From the NCBI RefSeq assembly GCF_001422325.1, contig NZ_LMMR01000004.1, positions 129,752 through 193,751 on the forward strand: 64,000 nucleotides of DNA, read 5' to 3'. The notes below the pieces were generated by a model. The model was given only the letters and a program-made list of their open reading frames with translations, did not search any database and was not told where the DNA came from. This document shows positions 18,172 to 26,632 of the stretch, piece by piece. Position 1 is the first letter of the stretch, and each line of letters opens with the position of its first letter. Position numbers and translations under genes: made by a program. The DNA comes from Leifsonia sp. Leaf264. Its GTDB lineage: Bacteria; Actinomycetota; Actinomycetes; Actinomycetales; Microbacteriaceae.

Positions 18172-19131
18172 TCAGGCCAGCTGGCGGGCCCCGAAGGTGC
18201 GGCGATACGCGGTCGGCGTGGTCTGCAGCACCTTCACGAAGTGGTGCCGCATGACGGCTGCCCCGCCGAAGCCGCAGTCGCCGGCGATCTCCTCGAGGCT
18301 GAGGTCGCTCTCCTCGAGCAGCTGCTGCGCTCGCAGCAGGCGCTGGCGGTTCAGCCAGGCCGTCGGAGTCGTGCCCAGCTCGGCGCGGAAGCGGCGGGCG
18401 AAGGTGCGGCTCGACATCAGCGACTTGCGGGCGAGTTGGTCGACGGTGAGGTCCTGGTCGAGGTTCTCCAGCATCCACTCGGTCACGAGGGCGAAGGAGT
18501 CGCTGCGGCATTCGACGACGGGAGTCTGGATGAACTGCGACTGGCCCCCGTCGCGCTGCGGGGGAACGACCATGCGCCGGGCGACCACGTTCGCGGCCGA
18601 TGCACCGAGCTCCTTGCGCACGATGTGCAGGGCGGCGTCGATGCCTGCCGCGGTTCCGGCACCCGTGACGACACGGCGGTCCTCGACGAACAGCACGTCG
18701 GGGTCGACATCCGTCAGCGGATACTCGGCGGAGAGCCTGTCGGTGTACATCCAGTGCGTCGTCGACCGGCGTCCGTCGAGGATGCCGGCCTCGCCGAGCA
18801 GGAACGCCCCGCTGCACACGCTCATCACCCAGGCGCCACGGGCCTCGGCCTCGCGGATGACCCTGACGATCTCGGGGTGGGCGCTGCCGTCTCCGAGGTA
18901 GGCGGGCACGGCGATGAGGTCGGCATCGGCTGCTGCGCTGAGGTCCTCGTGCACGACGATGTCGAAGCCCATCTTCATCGGGATGGGGCCGGGCTCGGCC
19001 GCCACGATGTGGAAGTCGAAGATGGGTCCGCCGTGCTCGCGCCGATCGATGCCGAAGACCTCGCAGATCACGCCGAACTCGAACGGCGCCATCCCGGGGA
19101 TGGTGAGGCAGACGATCTTCTTCAGGGCCAT
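18172..19131 (-). CDS. GlxA-type transcriptional regulator (DJ-1/PfpI plus AraC HTH)
   Basis: A 319-residue DNA-binding regulator. Residues 1-190 are a DJ-1/PfpI-like amidotransferase fold with IPGMAPFEFGVICEVFG, DLIAVPAYLG and SVCSGAFLLGEAGLL-type sequence (the nucleophile-elbow cysteine is kept). Residues 215-319 are an AraC/XylS double helix-turn-helix with SSRTFARRFRAELG and IAGDCGFGG. Such proteins usually respond to nitrogenous or small amide-like metabolites. The ligand here is unknown. ATG 19131 follows CGGAG at good spacing, and TACATT about 17 bases further up is a plausible -10. It is divergent from the small protein at 19216. Confidence 0.85.
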   Translation of the reverse strand: MALKKIVCLTIPGMAPFEFGVICEVFGIDRREHGGPIFDFHIVAAEPGPIPMKMGFDIVVHEDLSAAADADLIAVPAYLGDGSAHPEIVRVIREAEARGAWVMSVCSGAFLLGEAGILDGRRSTTHWMYTDRLSAEYPLTDVDPDVLFVEDRRVVTGAGTAAGIDAALHIVRKELGASAANVVARRMVVPPQRDGGQSQFIQTPVVECRSDSFALVTEWMLENLDQDLTVDQLARKSLMSSRTFARRFRAELGTTPTAWLNRQRLLRAQQLLEESDLSLEEIAGDCGFGGAAVMRHHFVKVLQTTPTAYRRTFGARQLA

Positions 19132-19202
19132 GGGAACTCCGATTGGCAGGAATGTACCGAACACTGTCCACTCTGCCACTCGTGGCTGGAACGCGCAAAC
19201 CA

Positions 19203-19208
19203 TAGATT
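19203..19208 (+). promoter_or_regulatory. Predicted -10 element TAGATT, leaderless
   Basis: TAGATT lies seven bases before ATG 19216 and no ribosome site is present. The identical hexamer and spacing occur before the gene at 58395. Confidence 0.5.
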
Positions 19209-19215
19209 TACTGCC

Positions 19216-19374
19216 ATGTCCATCATCCTTCTCATCGCACTGGTCGCCCTCGTGTTCTGGGGCGTGCTGGCCACCATCCTCGGCCTCGACAACGACGGCT
19301 ACGGCCGACCCGAGATCCGCGACCGCACCCGCCACGCCGGACACGGCGAACGCTGGGACGCCCGCTGGGAGTGA
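19216..19374 (+). CDS. Small single-pass membrane protein, 52 residues
   Basis: The product has one hydrophobic segment (ILLIALVALVFWGVLATIL, residues 3-21) followed by a charged, Arg/Asp/Gly-rich tail ending in ERWDARWE. I do not recognise a family. The case for a gene is the well-placed TAGATT element, codon use like the neighbours, and a protein that looks like a small membrane peptide rather than a shadow frame. It is divergent from the GlxA-type regulator and precedes galE. Confidence 0.6.
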   Translation: MSIILLIALVALVFWGVLATILGLDNDGYGRPEIRDRTRHAGHGERWDARWE

Positions 19375-19459
19375 GGCCGACCGCGCCGGAGCGTGCGCGC
19401 CGATAGTCTGAAGATCCCGTGCGGATGCCGCGCGGATCATCGAGACGAGGAGGCGCCTC

Positions 19460-20428
19460 ATGGCGTGGTTGGTCACGGGCGGAGCGGGCTACATCGGATC
19501 CCACGTGGTGCGGGCATTCCTGGAGGCCGGAACCGACGTCGTCGTGATCGACGATCTCTCGAGCGGACACCGCGAATTCGTCCCGGACGCAGTGCCGTCG
19601 TACGAGGGCACGATCCTCGATCGCGAGCTGCTGGCTCGGATCTTCGTCGAGAACGACATCACCGGGGTGGTGCACGTCGCGGGCTTCAAGTACGCGGGCG
19701 TCTCGGTGCAGCGTCCGCTGCACACCTACGAGCAGAACGTCACGGCGACGGCCGTGCTGTTGGCGGCCATGGCGGATGCCGGAGTCGGGCGGGCCGTGTT
19801 CTCCTCGAGCGCCGCTGTCTACGGAACGCCGGACACCGACCTCGTGACCGAGGAGACGCCGAAGGACCCGCAGTCGCCTTACGGGGAGTCCAAGCTCATC
19901 GGCGAGTGGCTGCTCCGTGACCAGGAGGTGGCCGCCGGCCTCGCGCACACCTCGCTGCGCTACTTCAACGTCGTGGGGTCCGGGGCGGCCGACCTCTACG
20001 ACTCGAGCCCGCACAACCTCTTCCCCATGGTGTTCGAGGCCCTGCTCGACGGGCGCACGCCGCGCATCAACGGCAACGACTATCCGACGCCCGACGGCAC
20101 CTGCGTACGCGACTACATCCACGTGGCCGATCTGGCGCGTGCCCACGTCGTCGCGGCCCAGCGGCTCGATGCCGGGGAGCCGATCGAGGCCGTCTACAAC
20201 CTCGGCAGCGGCGACGGCGTCTCCGTCGGCGAGATCATGAGCACCATCGCCAGGGTCACCGGCATCGACTTCGAACCCGAGATCGCTCCACGTCGGGCCG
20301 GCGACCCGGCTCGGATCGTGGCGTCGGGGGAGAAGGCGGCGCGCGACCTCGATTGGCGGATGCGTCACACCCTCGAGGACATGGTGCAGAGCGCCTGGGA
20401 CTCGCGCCGGAGCGCCGCCACCGTCTGA
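19460..20428 (+). CDS. galE: UDP-glucose 4-epimerase
   Basis: Interconverts UDP-glucose and UDP-galactose in the cytoplasm, supplying galactose for envelope glycans. This short-chain dehydrogenase of 322 residues has the NAD-binding VTGGAGYIGSH at residues 5-15, VIDDLSSGH, the SSSAAVYG serine region, the catalytic YGESK near residue 145, and RYFNVVG. A GAGGAGG ribosome site precedes ATG 19460. TAGTCT about 50 bases upstream is a possible -10. It lies beside the glycan locus, so a role in its sugar supply is likely. Confidence 0.93.
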   Translation: MAWLVTGGAGYIGSHVVRAFLEAGTDVVVIDDLSSGHREFVPDAVPSYEGTILDRELLARIFVENDITGVVHVAGFKYAGVSVQRPLHTYEQNVTATAVLLAAMADAGVGRAVFSSSAAVYGTPDTDLVTEETPKDPQSPYGESKLIGEWLLRDQEVAAGLAHTSLRYFNVVGSGAADLYDSSPHNLFPMVFEALLDGRTPRINGNDYPTPDGTCVRDYIHVADLARAHVVAAQRLDAGEPIEAVYNLGSGDGVSVGEIMSTIARVTGIDFEPEIAPRRAGDPARIVASGEKAARDLDWRMRHTLEDMVQSAWDSRRSAATV

Positions 20429-20567
20429 CGCTTCGCGCTCCGCTTGGGAAAACGTACCCTGAACGGGGATAACCCTCACTGGGGAGTTGTGCATCCGTCG
20501 CATAGCACGGAATTTCAGCGGCGCGTCGCAACTCTCGAGGAATCGTTGAGGGTTTACGATTTGCGAC

Positions 20568-20596
20568 TTGACTCCTGAGAGTTACACCGGTGTAAT
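20568..20596 (+). promoter_or_regulatory. Predicted whiB2 promoter with overlapping palindrome
   Basis: A -35 TTGACT (20568-20573) is separated by 17 bases from a -10 TGTAAT (20591-20596). A perfect 14-base palindrome, TTACACCGGTGTAA (20582-20595), fills the spacer and covers most of the -10. A protein bound there would block the polymerase, so this is a candidate operator. The untranslated leader would be about 45 bases. Confidence 0.6.
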
Positions 20597-20646
20597 TACT
20601 TCAGACACGCGGTTCGCAGGTCGTGAGAAATAAGGCGGGTGACGAT

Positions 20647-20967
20647 ATGGCAGCCAATGACTATCGTGCTGGGGTACCCGACGACTGGTTCGTCGATCCG
20701 ATCAAGCTGGGCGTCCCCGGGGTTCGACAGAACATCGATGACGACAACCCCCTCGCCTGGCAGTCCGACTCCCTCTGCGCCCAGACCGACCCCGAGGCGT
20801 TCTTCCCGGAGAAGGGCGGATCGACGCGCGACGCCAAGAAGATCTGCACCTCCTGCGAGGTGCGCACCCAGTGCCTGGAGTATGCGCTCTCGAACGACGA
20901 GCGTTTCGGTATCTGGGGCGGGCTGTCCGAGCGCGAGCGCCGGAAACTGCGCAAGCGCGCCGTCTGA
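20647..20967 (+). CDS. whiB2: WhiB-family iron-sulfur regulator, WhiB2/WhmD-like
   Basis: A 106-residue 4Fe-4S transcription factor whose close relatives control septation and cell division. The four cluster cysteines are C44, C67, C70 and C76 in the usual C-x-CxxC-x5-C order. The turn motif FGIWGGLSERER is followed by the basic tail RRKLRKRAV that contacts DNA. It sits near manA-, DUF3499- and metallopeptidase-type genes, as Rv3260c does in Mycobacterium, which supports the WhiB2 assignment. ATG 20647 is preferred over GTG 20623. Confidence 0.88.
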   Translation: MAANDYRAGVPDDWFVDPIKLGVPGVRQNIDDDNPLAWQSDSLCAQTDPEAFFPEKGGSTRDAKKICTSCEVRTQCLEYALSNDERFGIWGGLSERERRKLRKRAV

Positions 20968-20989
20968 CCCCTGCCGCACTGACACCTGA

Positions 20990-21012
20990 ACGGGCCACAG
21001 CCTCCGGCCCGT
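20990..21012 (+). terminator. Possible terminator after whiB2
   Basis: ACGGGCC and GGCCCGT form a seven-base stem around a nine-base loop, 23 bases after the whiB2 stop. There is no U-run. Confidence 0.4.
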
Positions 21013-21063
21013 CGGATATCGGCCACGCCCGGCCCTGCTGAGTCGTGACGGCGTTCGGCAACT

Positions 21064-21069
21064 TAGGCT
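21064..21069 (+). promoter_or_regulatory. Predicted -10 element TAGGCT
   Basis: TAGGCT lies nine bases before ATG 21079, giving a leader of at most about three bases. No ribosome site is seen. Confidence 0.45.
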
Positions 21070-21078
21070 TTCCCCGAT

Positions 21079-24000
21079 ATGTCACCCAGAGTCACCGCCA
21101 TCATCGTCGCCCGAAACGGCGCGGAGCACCTTCCGCGGACTCTCGAGGCCCTGGCTGCCCAGACGTTGGCTCCCGATGCGATCATCGCCGTCGACTGCGG
21201 GTCGACGGATGCCACAGGCACCCTGCTGGCCGAGTTCGGGCCGACGCATCTCATCTCGGCGTCATCCGACCTCAGCTTCGGCGGAGCCATCGAGACGGCC
21301 GTGCGCGTGACCACTCCGCCCACGGCTCCGAACGAGCTGCTCTGGCTCATCGCCCAGGACACGGCCCCCGAGCAGACGGCGCTGGCCGAACTCGTCGCGG
21401 CCCTCGAGACGGCGCCGTCAGTGGCCATCGCCGGGCCGAAACTGCTCGACTGGGACCGCGGCCAGTTCATCAGATCGCTCGGAGAGTCCCTCACGACGCA
21501 GGGGGCGACAGTCGCCCTCGTGTCCGACGAGCTCGACCAGGGCCAACGCGATGTCCTGAGCGATGTGCTCGCCGTCGCCGCTGGCGGCATGCTCGTGCGT
21601 CACACCGTCTGGGAAGCCCTCGGCGGATTCGATCCCGGGCTGCCGGTCATCGACGATGCGCTCGATTTCAGCGTGCGCGCCCGGCTCGCCGGCCACAGGG
21701 TGTCCGTCGCCCCCGCAGCGCGGGTCGCGACGGCCGGTGACGGGGTCGCAGGCGCAAACACCTCGCACAAGGGGCGCGTGCGCCGCCGGCGAGCCCGCCA
21801 GCAGCGCGCGGCGCAGCTGCACCGGAGGCTCGTCTACGCACCGGCGATCCTCGTCCCGGTGCACTGGCTCTCGCTCGTCCCGCTCGCCATCCTGCGTTCG
21901 ATCGTCGCGCTCCTCGGCAAGCAGCCCGGGCGCATCGGCGGCGAGTTCGCCGCTGCGTTCACCGCGGCCTTCACGGGCATCAGGACGACGGCCGCCCGCC
22001 GCAGCATCGCCAGGACCCGGAGCAATCCGTGGTCGGTCATTGCCCCGCTGCGGGTGAGCCCGGCCGAGATGCGCCGTCGCCGGGCGCTGGCCCGGGAGGC
22101 CCGCATCGCCCGTGCCCGCGGCGCCAGGCGGGAGATCGGCTTCCTCACGGCCGGCGGCGCCTGGACCCTGCTCGCCGCCATCGTCGTCGGGCTCGTGGTC
22201 ACGGCACCGCTCGTCGGGTCGGCTGCTGTCGGCGGCGGGGGACTCCTGCCGCTGAGTGCGACGCCAGCCGAGTTGTGGCAGAACATCGGCTACGGCTGGC
22301 GCGACATCGGCGCCGGATTCGTCGGTGCCGCCGATCCGTTCGCGGCTGTGCTGGCCGTGCTGGGGTCCCTCTCGTTCTGGGCTCCATCGTCGGCTGTCCT
22401 CGCGCTCTGGGTCGCCGCGGTTCCGCTCGCCGCGGTCGGAGCGTGGTTCGCTGCCACCAGGCTCACCGATCGTGGCAGCCTGCGCGCCGTCGCGGCCGTG
22501 CTCTGGATGCTGGCGCCCACCTTCCTCACGGCCCTCGCCGATGGTCGACCGGCTGCAGTGCTCACCCACCTGCTGCTGCCCTGGTTGGTCTTCGCCGGCT
22601 TCGCCGCGGCGCGTTCGTGGTCGGCATCGGCCACGACGGCCCTGCTCTTCGCGGCGGTGGTCGCGTGCGCGCCGGCGCTCGCCCCGGCACTGCTCCTGGT
22701 CTGGCTCGTGCTGCTCGTCATCAGCGGGCGCGGCTTCTTCCGCATCATCGGCATCCCGATCCCGGCGATCGCCCTCCTCGGCCCTCTCGTGTGGGATCAG
22801 GCGGCGCGATCGAACTGGATCGCGTTGGTCGCCGACCCCGGCGTTCCGCTGCCGGGCACCCCGGCCTCGGTCTGGCAGCTCCTGCTCGGCTTCCCGTCCG
22901 GTGACTTCGGCGGCTGGGATCAGGCACTCACCCTGATCCCGATCGATGGACTGCTGCCGCAGTTCGTGGTACCGGCCCTTCTCGCGCCCCTGGCCGTCCT
23001 CGGGTTGCTCGCACTCTTCCTGCCCGGCTTCCGCAGCGCGGCCTTCTCGCTCGGGGTGGCCCTGCTGGGCTTCGCGACGGCCCTCGCCGCCACTCTCATC
23101 GTGGTGGCGACGACGGGCTCGCAGCTCGCGCCGGTCTGGTCGGGCACAGGTCTCAGCCTGTACTGGCTCGGAATCGTCGGTGCCGTCGTCATCGGGCTCA
23201 ACGCCATTCCGCGATTCTCCATCGTGCCGGCCATCGTGGCGACTGCCTGCGCCGTCACCGTCGCGGCACCGCTGGCGCTCGCCATCCCGCTGGGCGAGTC
23301 CGCTGTGGACGCCTCGAGCACGCGCATCCTCCCCGCCTTCGTGGCGGCCGAGTCCGAGGGGGATCCGCGCGCCGGGACCCTGGTGATGGTGCCGCAGCCC
23401 GACGGCGGAATCCTCGCCGACCTGCAGCGTGGCGCGGGAACGACGCTCGACGACCAGTCAGTCCTCGCGTCCACGGCCCCTGAGATGAGCCCGGCGCAGC
23501 AGGACATCGCGACGCTGGCCGGAAACCTGACCTCGCGCAGCGCCTTCGATGCCGCCGCCGAGTTCGATGCCAACCGCATCCGCTACGTGCTCCTCGAGGC
23601 CCCGGCCCGTGTCGACGGGGCACCGGCCTCGGGCGATGCCGTGCAGATGAGCCGTCGAGCCGCCGCAGCCCTCGACGGGAACGCCACTCTCGTCCCTGTC
23701 GGCAAGACCGATTTCGGCGTCCTCTGGCGGGTGGACACCGAGATTCAGGATGCCGCCTCGGCGGCGATCCCGGACCACGCCGGCGGGTGGCTCGCCACGA
23801 CGTCCCTTCTCGTCGCAGCGATCGTGTTCGGCGTGACCCTGCTGCTGTCGATCCCGACCGGGGTCGGCCGTGAGCTGCCGCCGGAATCCGCACGGCGCCG
23901 CGCCGCGCGTGAACGGCGCGAGCGCCGCGCCGGTCGCTCGCCGCGACGCGCGGCCGCGGGTGTCGTGATCGCCGAGGACGACCTGCCTGAAGACGGAGTG

Positions 24001-24357
24001 ACCGAGGAGTCGACCGGGGACGCCACGGCCGCAGCGGAGGCCTCGGACGCCTCCGATGTCGGGGCCGGTGACGGAGACGGAGACGGTGATGCCGCCGACG
24101 CCGGGGCTGCCGTAGATACCCCGGTCGAGCCTGTGCCCGACCCCGAGGCTGACGCCCGCGCCGGGATCGACGGCGAGGCGGTCGCCGCCGAACCCGCCGT
24201 CGCCTCCGACGATCCAGCGGCATCCGATGCCCCCGGTCCGCACGACGGGGCGGAGCCGATCGCACCGACGGAGCCGATCGCACCGACGGAGCCGATCGCA
24301 CCGACGGAGCAGACCGAACCGACCGAATCGACCGAGGAGAAGCGCGATGTCGACTAA
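21079..24357 (+). CDS. Large GT2 glycosyltransferase with multi-pass membrane domain
   Basis: A 1092-residue envelope glycosyltransferase. Residues 1-230 are GT2-like with VTAIIVARNGAEHL, AVDCGSTDAT, LWLIAQDTAPE as the acidic-motif region, and VRHTVWEALGGFDP. A basic stretch precedes about a dozen hydrophobic helices between residues 250 and 730. A probable extracytoplasmic domain of 180 residues and one more helix near 915 follow. The final 140 residues are acidic and low in complexity and include three exact EPIAPT repeats. Comparable giant GT2 proteins lie near whiB2 in other actinobacteria and are thought to build cell-wall polysaccharide. The donor is unknown. Its stop overlaps the next gene by 11 bases. 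Confidence 0.78.
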   Translation: MSPRVTAIIVARNGAEHLPRTLEALAAQTLAPDAIIAVDCGSTDATGTLLAEFGPTHLISASSDLSFGGAIETAVRVTTPPTAPNELLWLIAQDTAPEQTALAELVAALETAPSVAIAGPKLLDWDRGQFIRSLGESLTTQGATVALVSDELDQGQRDVLSDVLAVAAGGMLVRHTVWEALGGFDPGLPVIDDALDFSVRARLAGHRVSVAPAARVATAGDGVAGANTSHKGRVRRRRARQQRAAQLHRRLVYAPAILVPVHWLSLVPLAILRSIVALLGKQPGRIGGEFAAAFTAAFTGIRTTAARRSIARTRSNPWSVIAPLRVSPAEMRRRRALAREARIARARGARREIGFLTAGGAWTLLAAIVVGLVVTAPLVGSAAVGGGGLLPLSATPAELWQNIGYGWRDIGAGFVGAADPFAAVLAVLGSLSFWAPSSAVLALWVAAVPLAAVGAWFAATRLTDRGSLRAVAAVLWMLAPTFLTALADGRPAAVLTHLLLPWLVFAGFAAARSWSASATTALLFAAVVACAPALAPALLLVWLVLLVISGRGFFRIIGIPIPAIALLGPLVWDQAARSNWIALVADPGVPLPGTPASVWQLLLGFPSGDFGGWDQALTLIPIDGLLPQFVVPALLAPLAVLGLLALFLPGFRSAAFSLGVALLGFATALAATLIVVATTGSQLAPVWSGTGLSLYWLGIVGAVVIGLNAIPRFSIVPAIVATACAVTVAAPLALAIPLGESAVDASSTRILPAFVAAESEGDPRAGTLVMVPQPDGGILADLQRGAGTTLDDQSVLASTAPEMSPAQQDIATLAGNLTSRSAFDAAAEFDANRIRYVLLEAPARVDGAPASGDAVQMSRRAAAALDGNATLVPVGKTDFGVLWRVDTEIQDAASAAIPDHAGGWLATTSLLVAAIVFGVTLLLSIPTGVGRELPPESARRRAARERRERRAGRSPRRAAAGVVIAEDDLPEDGVTEESTGDATAAAEASDASDVGAGDGDGDGDAADAGAAVDTPVEPVPDPEADARAGIDGEAVAAEPAVASDDPAASDAPGPHDGAEPIAPTEPIAPTEPIAPTEQTEPTESTEEKRDVD
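24253..24306 (+). repeat. Three exact tandem 18-base repeats inside a CDS
   Basis: The unit GAGCCGATCGCACCGACG occurs three times without change (24253-24270, 24271-24288, 24289-24306) in frame, encoding EPIAPT three times. Perfect identity at the DNA level suggests recent slippage and a copy number that may vary. Confidence 0.9.
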
Positions 24358-25798
24358 GCGCAGGATCTTCGTCGTCGGAGGGCGCACCGTCGCCGGCCTG
24401 GCCGCACTCGCCATCGCCGTCGGCGGCGTCGCCGCCGCCGTGCTGGTGCCGTGGCCGACCTACACCGTCGCGCCCGTAGCCGAGCGCGTCGTGCCGGTTC
24501 CGACCGATGCCCAACGGGTGTGCCCCGGACCGCTGCTCGCCCTGGCCGAGGATTCCAGCCAGGCGAACGTCGCCTCCTCGATCGGCAGCGCGAGCGTCAC
24601 CGCCGCCGCAGCACCCGGTGAGGCCGACCCCGAGCAGGCCGCACTGCAGGCGCCGGACAACGCCGCGGCAGACTCCGACGGCGGTCCGACCGTCGTGACT
24701 GTTCCTGCAGCGGCCGACGCGACGGAGCCGCCGCTGGTCGCCGCCAGCCAATCGCAGGTGGCGTCCACCGACACGCAGTCCGGCCTCGCCGTCGCCGCGT
24801 GCACCGAGGCGGTGCCGGACTCCTGGCTGGTGGGTGGCTCCACCGAGATCGGTCGCACGACGCTCGTGCTGCTCTCGAATCCCACGAGTGTGCTCGCCAC
24901 GGTCGACCTGGCGGTCTACGGCGAGTCCGGGCCCATCGACGCCCCGGGTGCCACCGGCATCCTCGTCCAGCCCCAGTCGCAGCGGGTGGTCTCGCTCGCC
25001 GGCCTGGCGCCCGATGTGGCGTCTCCCATCGTGCATGTCACCGCCAGCGGCGGCGAGGTGGCCGCCTCACTGCAGCAGAGCACAGTGCGCGGCCTCGAGC
25101 CGGGCGGCGTCGACATCGTCGGCCCGACGGCTGATCCCGCGCCCTCGACCTCCATCGTCGGGTTCGTCGTCCCATCGTCGACGGCCGGCGATCCGGATGC
25201 ACAGCCGGGGGCAGAAGAAGGCTACTCGGACGGACAGCCCGGCCTGCGGCTGCTGGCGCCGGGTGACACAGGAACCCGCGCCACCGTGAACGTCGTGGGG
25301 GAGAAGGGCGCCCCGGGAACCTCGTTTACGGTCGACCTCGAGCCCGGCGTGAGCGTCGAGGCCCCGCTCAGCGATCTCGGTGCCGGCGCCTACACGGTGA
25401 GCGTCGAAGCCGACCAGCCCGTCGTGGCTGCCGCACGTTCCGCTGTCGCCGGTGGAAACGGACGCGACTTCGCGTGGTTCGCCGCGTCGACGCCGCTCAC
25501 AGCCGACGCGACGATGGTGGCCCCGGCACGCGGTGCGACTCCGGTCCTGCACGCGTGGAACCCCGGTGGAACCGAGGCGACGGTCGTGCTCACCTCGGAG
25601 AGCGGCAAGACACGCGAACTCCGGGTGCCGGCCGCGACGGCACTCTCCTTCACCCTCGACGCCGGAGCGGGCTACGAGGTCGGCGACGCCGACGGGGTGC
25701 TCGCCTCGGTCAGTTTCCAGACATCGGGACGACTCGCCTCGTACACCCTGGGTCCCGTCGCCGGACTCGCCGCCCCGGTCACGGTCTACACGCACTGA
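24347..25798 (+). CDS. DUF5719 family membrane-anchored exported protein
   Basis: A 483-residue protein with an N-terminal membrane anchor (residues 12-34, VAGLAALAIAVGGVAAAVLV) and the rest outside the membrane. The ectodomain is Ala/Val/Ser/Thr-rich beta-type sequence with repeated stretches such as TTLVLLSNPTSV, ATVNVVGEKG and PVLHAWNPGG, like DUF5719 proteins. GGAGAAGCGCG precedes ATG 24347, which lies inside the end of the giant glycosyltransferase gene. The pair is therefore translationally coupled and probably works together on an envelope glycan. No catalytic motif is evident. Confidence 0.7.
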   Translation: MSTKRRIFVVGGRTVAGLAALAIAVGGVAAAVLVPWPTYTVAPVAERVVPVPTDAQRVCPGPLLALAEDSSQANVASSIGSASVTAAAAPGEADPEQAALQAPDNAAADSDGGPTVVTVPAAADATEPPLVAASQSQVASTDTQSGLAVAACTEAVPDSWLVGGSTEIGRTTLVLLSNPTSVLATVDLAVYGESGPIDAPGATGILVQPQSQRVVSLAGLAPDVASPIVHVTASGGEVAASLQQSTVRGLEPGGVDIVGPTADPAPSTSIVGFVVPSSTAGDPDAQPGAEEGYSDGQPGLRLLAPGDTGTRATVNVVGEKGAPGTSFTVDLEPGVSVEAPLSDLGAGAYTVSVEADQPVVAAARSAVAGGNGRDFAWFAASTPLTADATMVAPARGATPVLHAWNPGGTEATVVLTSESGKTRELRVPAATALSFTLDAGAGYEVGDADGVLASVSFQTSGRLASYTLGPVAGLAAPVTVYTH

Positions 25799-25842
25799 CC
25801 GCATCCTGACGGGGATTCAGGCGACGATCGGGAGACCGATGC

Positions 25843-26286
25843 TCAGAGCCCGCGGTAGCGATCGGGATCGAGGTCCCAGGGATCCTTGCCGATGAGGTCG
25901 GCGACGGCGCGGAACACGCAGCTCTCGACCATCATCCGCTGGTGGAGGTCGTCATTGCGGTGAAGCTTCGCCATGCGCTGGATGGGGATGCGGTACAGGA
26001 CGACGCGGCGCTCCTCGAGGCTGACGTGCCAGCGATCGACATGGTCGCCGTGCAGAGCCTCGGCCGGGGCGGCGGCGATCTCGAACCGCACGTCCTCGAG
26101 TTCGGGCCAGATGCCCCGGAGGTACTCCGCCGTCGACGCGACGGTCGACTCGAACAGGTCGATGCGTCCGCGGATCATGGGCAGGTACGGACCCGTCACG
26201 GCGGAACGGAGGCCGCGCCCGTGGCGGTCGATGATGCCCCGTCGCGCCGACGGCGCGGTGCGCGGAGTGCGTCGTGATCGTGGCAT
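25843..26286 (-). CDS. Metallopeptidase-family protein lacking HExxH
   Basis: A 147-residue cytoplasmic protein with a basic N-terminus (RSRRTPRTAPSARRG). Its place between the DUF5719 and DUF3499 genes matches the metallopeptidase-family (zincin_1-like) gene near whiB2 in other actinobacteria, as does sequence such as MIRGRIDLFESTVASTAEYL and VVLYRIPIQRMAKL. I find no HExxH zinc motif. The expected region reads DLHQRMMVESCVFRAVADL. If it is a family member, it is probably not an active protease. ATG 26286 is 47 bases from the divergent DUF3499 gene. Confidence 0.6.
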   Translation of the reverse strand: MPRSRRTPRTAPSARRGIIDRHGRGLRSAVTGPYLPMIRGRIDLFESTVASTAEYLRGIWPELEDVRFEIAAAPAEALHGDHVDRWHVSLEERRVVLYRIPIQRMAKLHRNDDLHQRMMVESCVFRAVADLIGKDPWDLDPDRYRGL

Positions 26287-26317
26287 GTCGCCATCCTAGT
26301 TCGCGCGGGGGCGCGGG

Positions 26318-26323
26318 TAATCT
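26318..26323 (+). promoter_or_regulatory. Predicted -10 element TAATCT
   Basis: TAATCT lies nine bases before ATG 26333, and no ribosome site is present. The message is probably leaderless or nearly so. Confidence 0.45.
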
Positions 26324-26332
26324 GGTGCTGAC

Positions 26333-26551
26333 ATGAACAGATCCTGCTCGCGGGTGGCGTGCACCGCTGATGCGGTGGCAACGCTCACCTACGTCTACGC
26401 CGATTCGATGGCGGTCCTCGGCCCCCTCTCCATGAGCCACGAGCCGCACAGCTACGACCTCTGCGCCCGGCATGCCGAGCGCCTCTCGGCCCCTCAGGGC
26501 TGGCAGGTCATCAGGCACGCGGTCCTGGGCGAGGCCGGGCTCGGAGCCTGA
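26333..26551 (+). CDS. DUF3499 family protein, putative small zinc-binding protein
   Basis: A 72-residue protein conserved next to whiB2 in actinobacteria (Rv3258c-like). It has the family pattern SCSRVACTADAVATLTYVYAD, then LGPLS, and LCARHAERLSAPQGW. Cysteines at 5 and 10 together with the later CxxH could bind zinc. The function of the family is not known. It lies between a degenerate metallopeptidase gene and ahcY, in the same direction as ahcY. Confidence 0.8.
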   Translation: MNRSCSRVACTADAVATLTYVYADSMAVLGPLSMSHEPHSYDLCARHAERLSAPQGWQVIRHAVLGEAGLGA

Positions 26552-26620
26552 CCCGGGGCGAGGTCGCCGAATCGACCTGTCCTGTCCGATGTCGGAGCGC
26601 TGCAGGCTGGTGGCGAATGG

Positions 26621-26626
26621 CACAAT
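26621..26626 (+). promoter_or_regulatory. Predicted -10 element CACAAT for ahcY
   Basis: CACAAT (keeping the A at position 2 and T at position 6 of the -10 consensus) lies six bases before ATG 26633. There is no ribosome site, so a leaderless start is likely. Confidence 0.4.
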
Positions 26627-26632
26627 GGCACC

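Noticed and set aside
24227-24346. Longer N-terminus for the DUF5719 protein, rich in Arg-Ser-His repeats
   Set aside because: The Arg/Ser repeat is the 18-base EPIAPT repeat read in another frame. The start at 24347 has a GGAG site and a signal-anchor right after it.
26552-26632. Possible S-adenosylhomocysteine riboswitch before ahcY
   Set aside because: The gap is about 80 bases, lacks a recognisable fold, and the -10 element six bases from the start codon leaves no leader.
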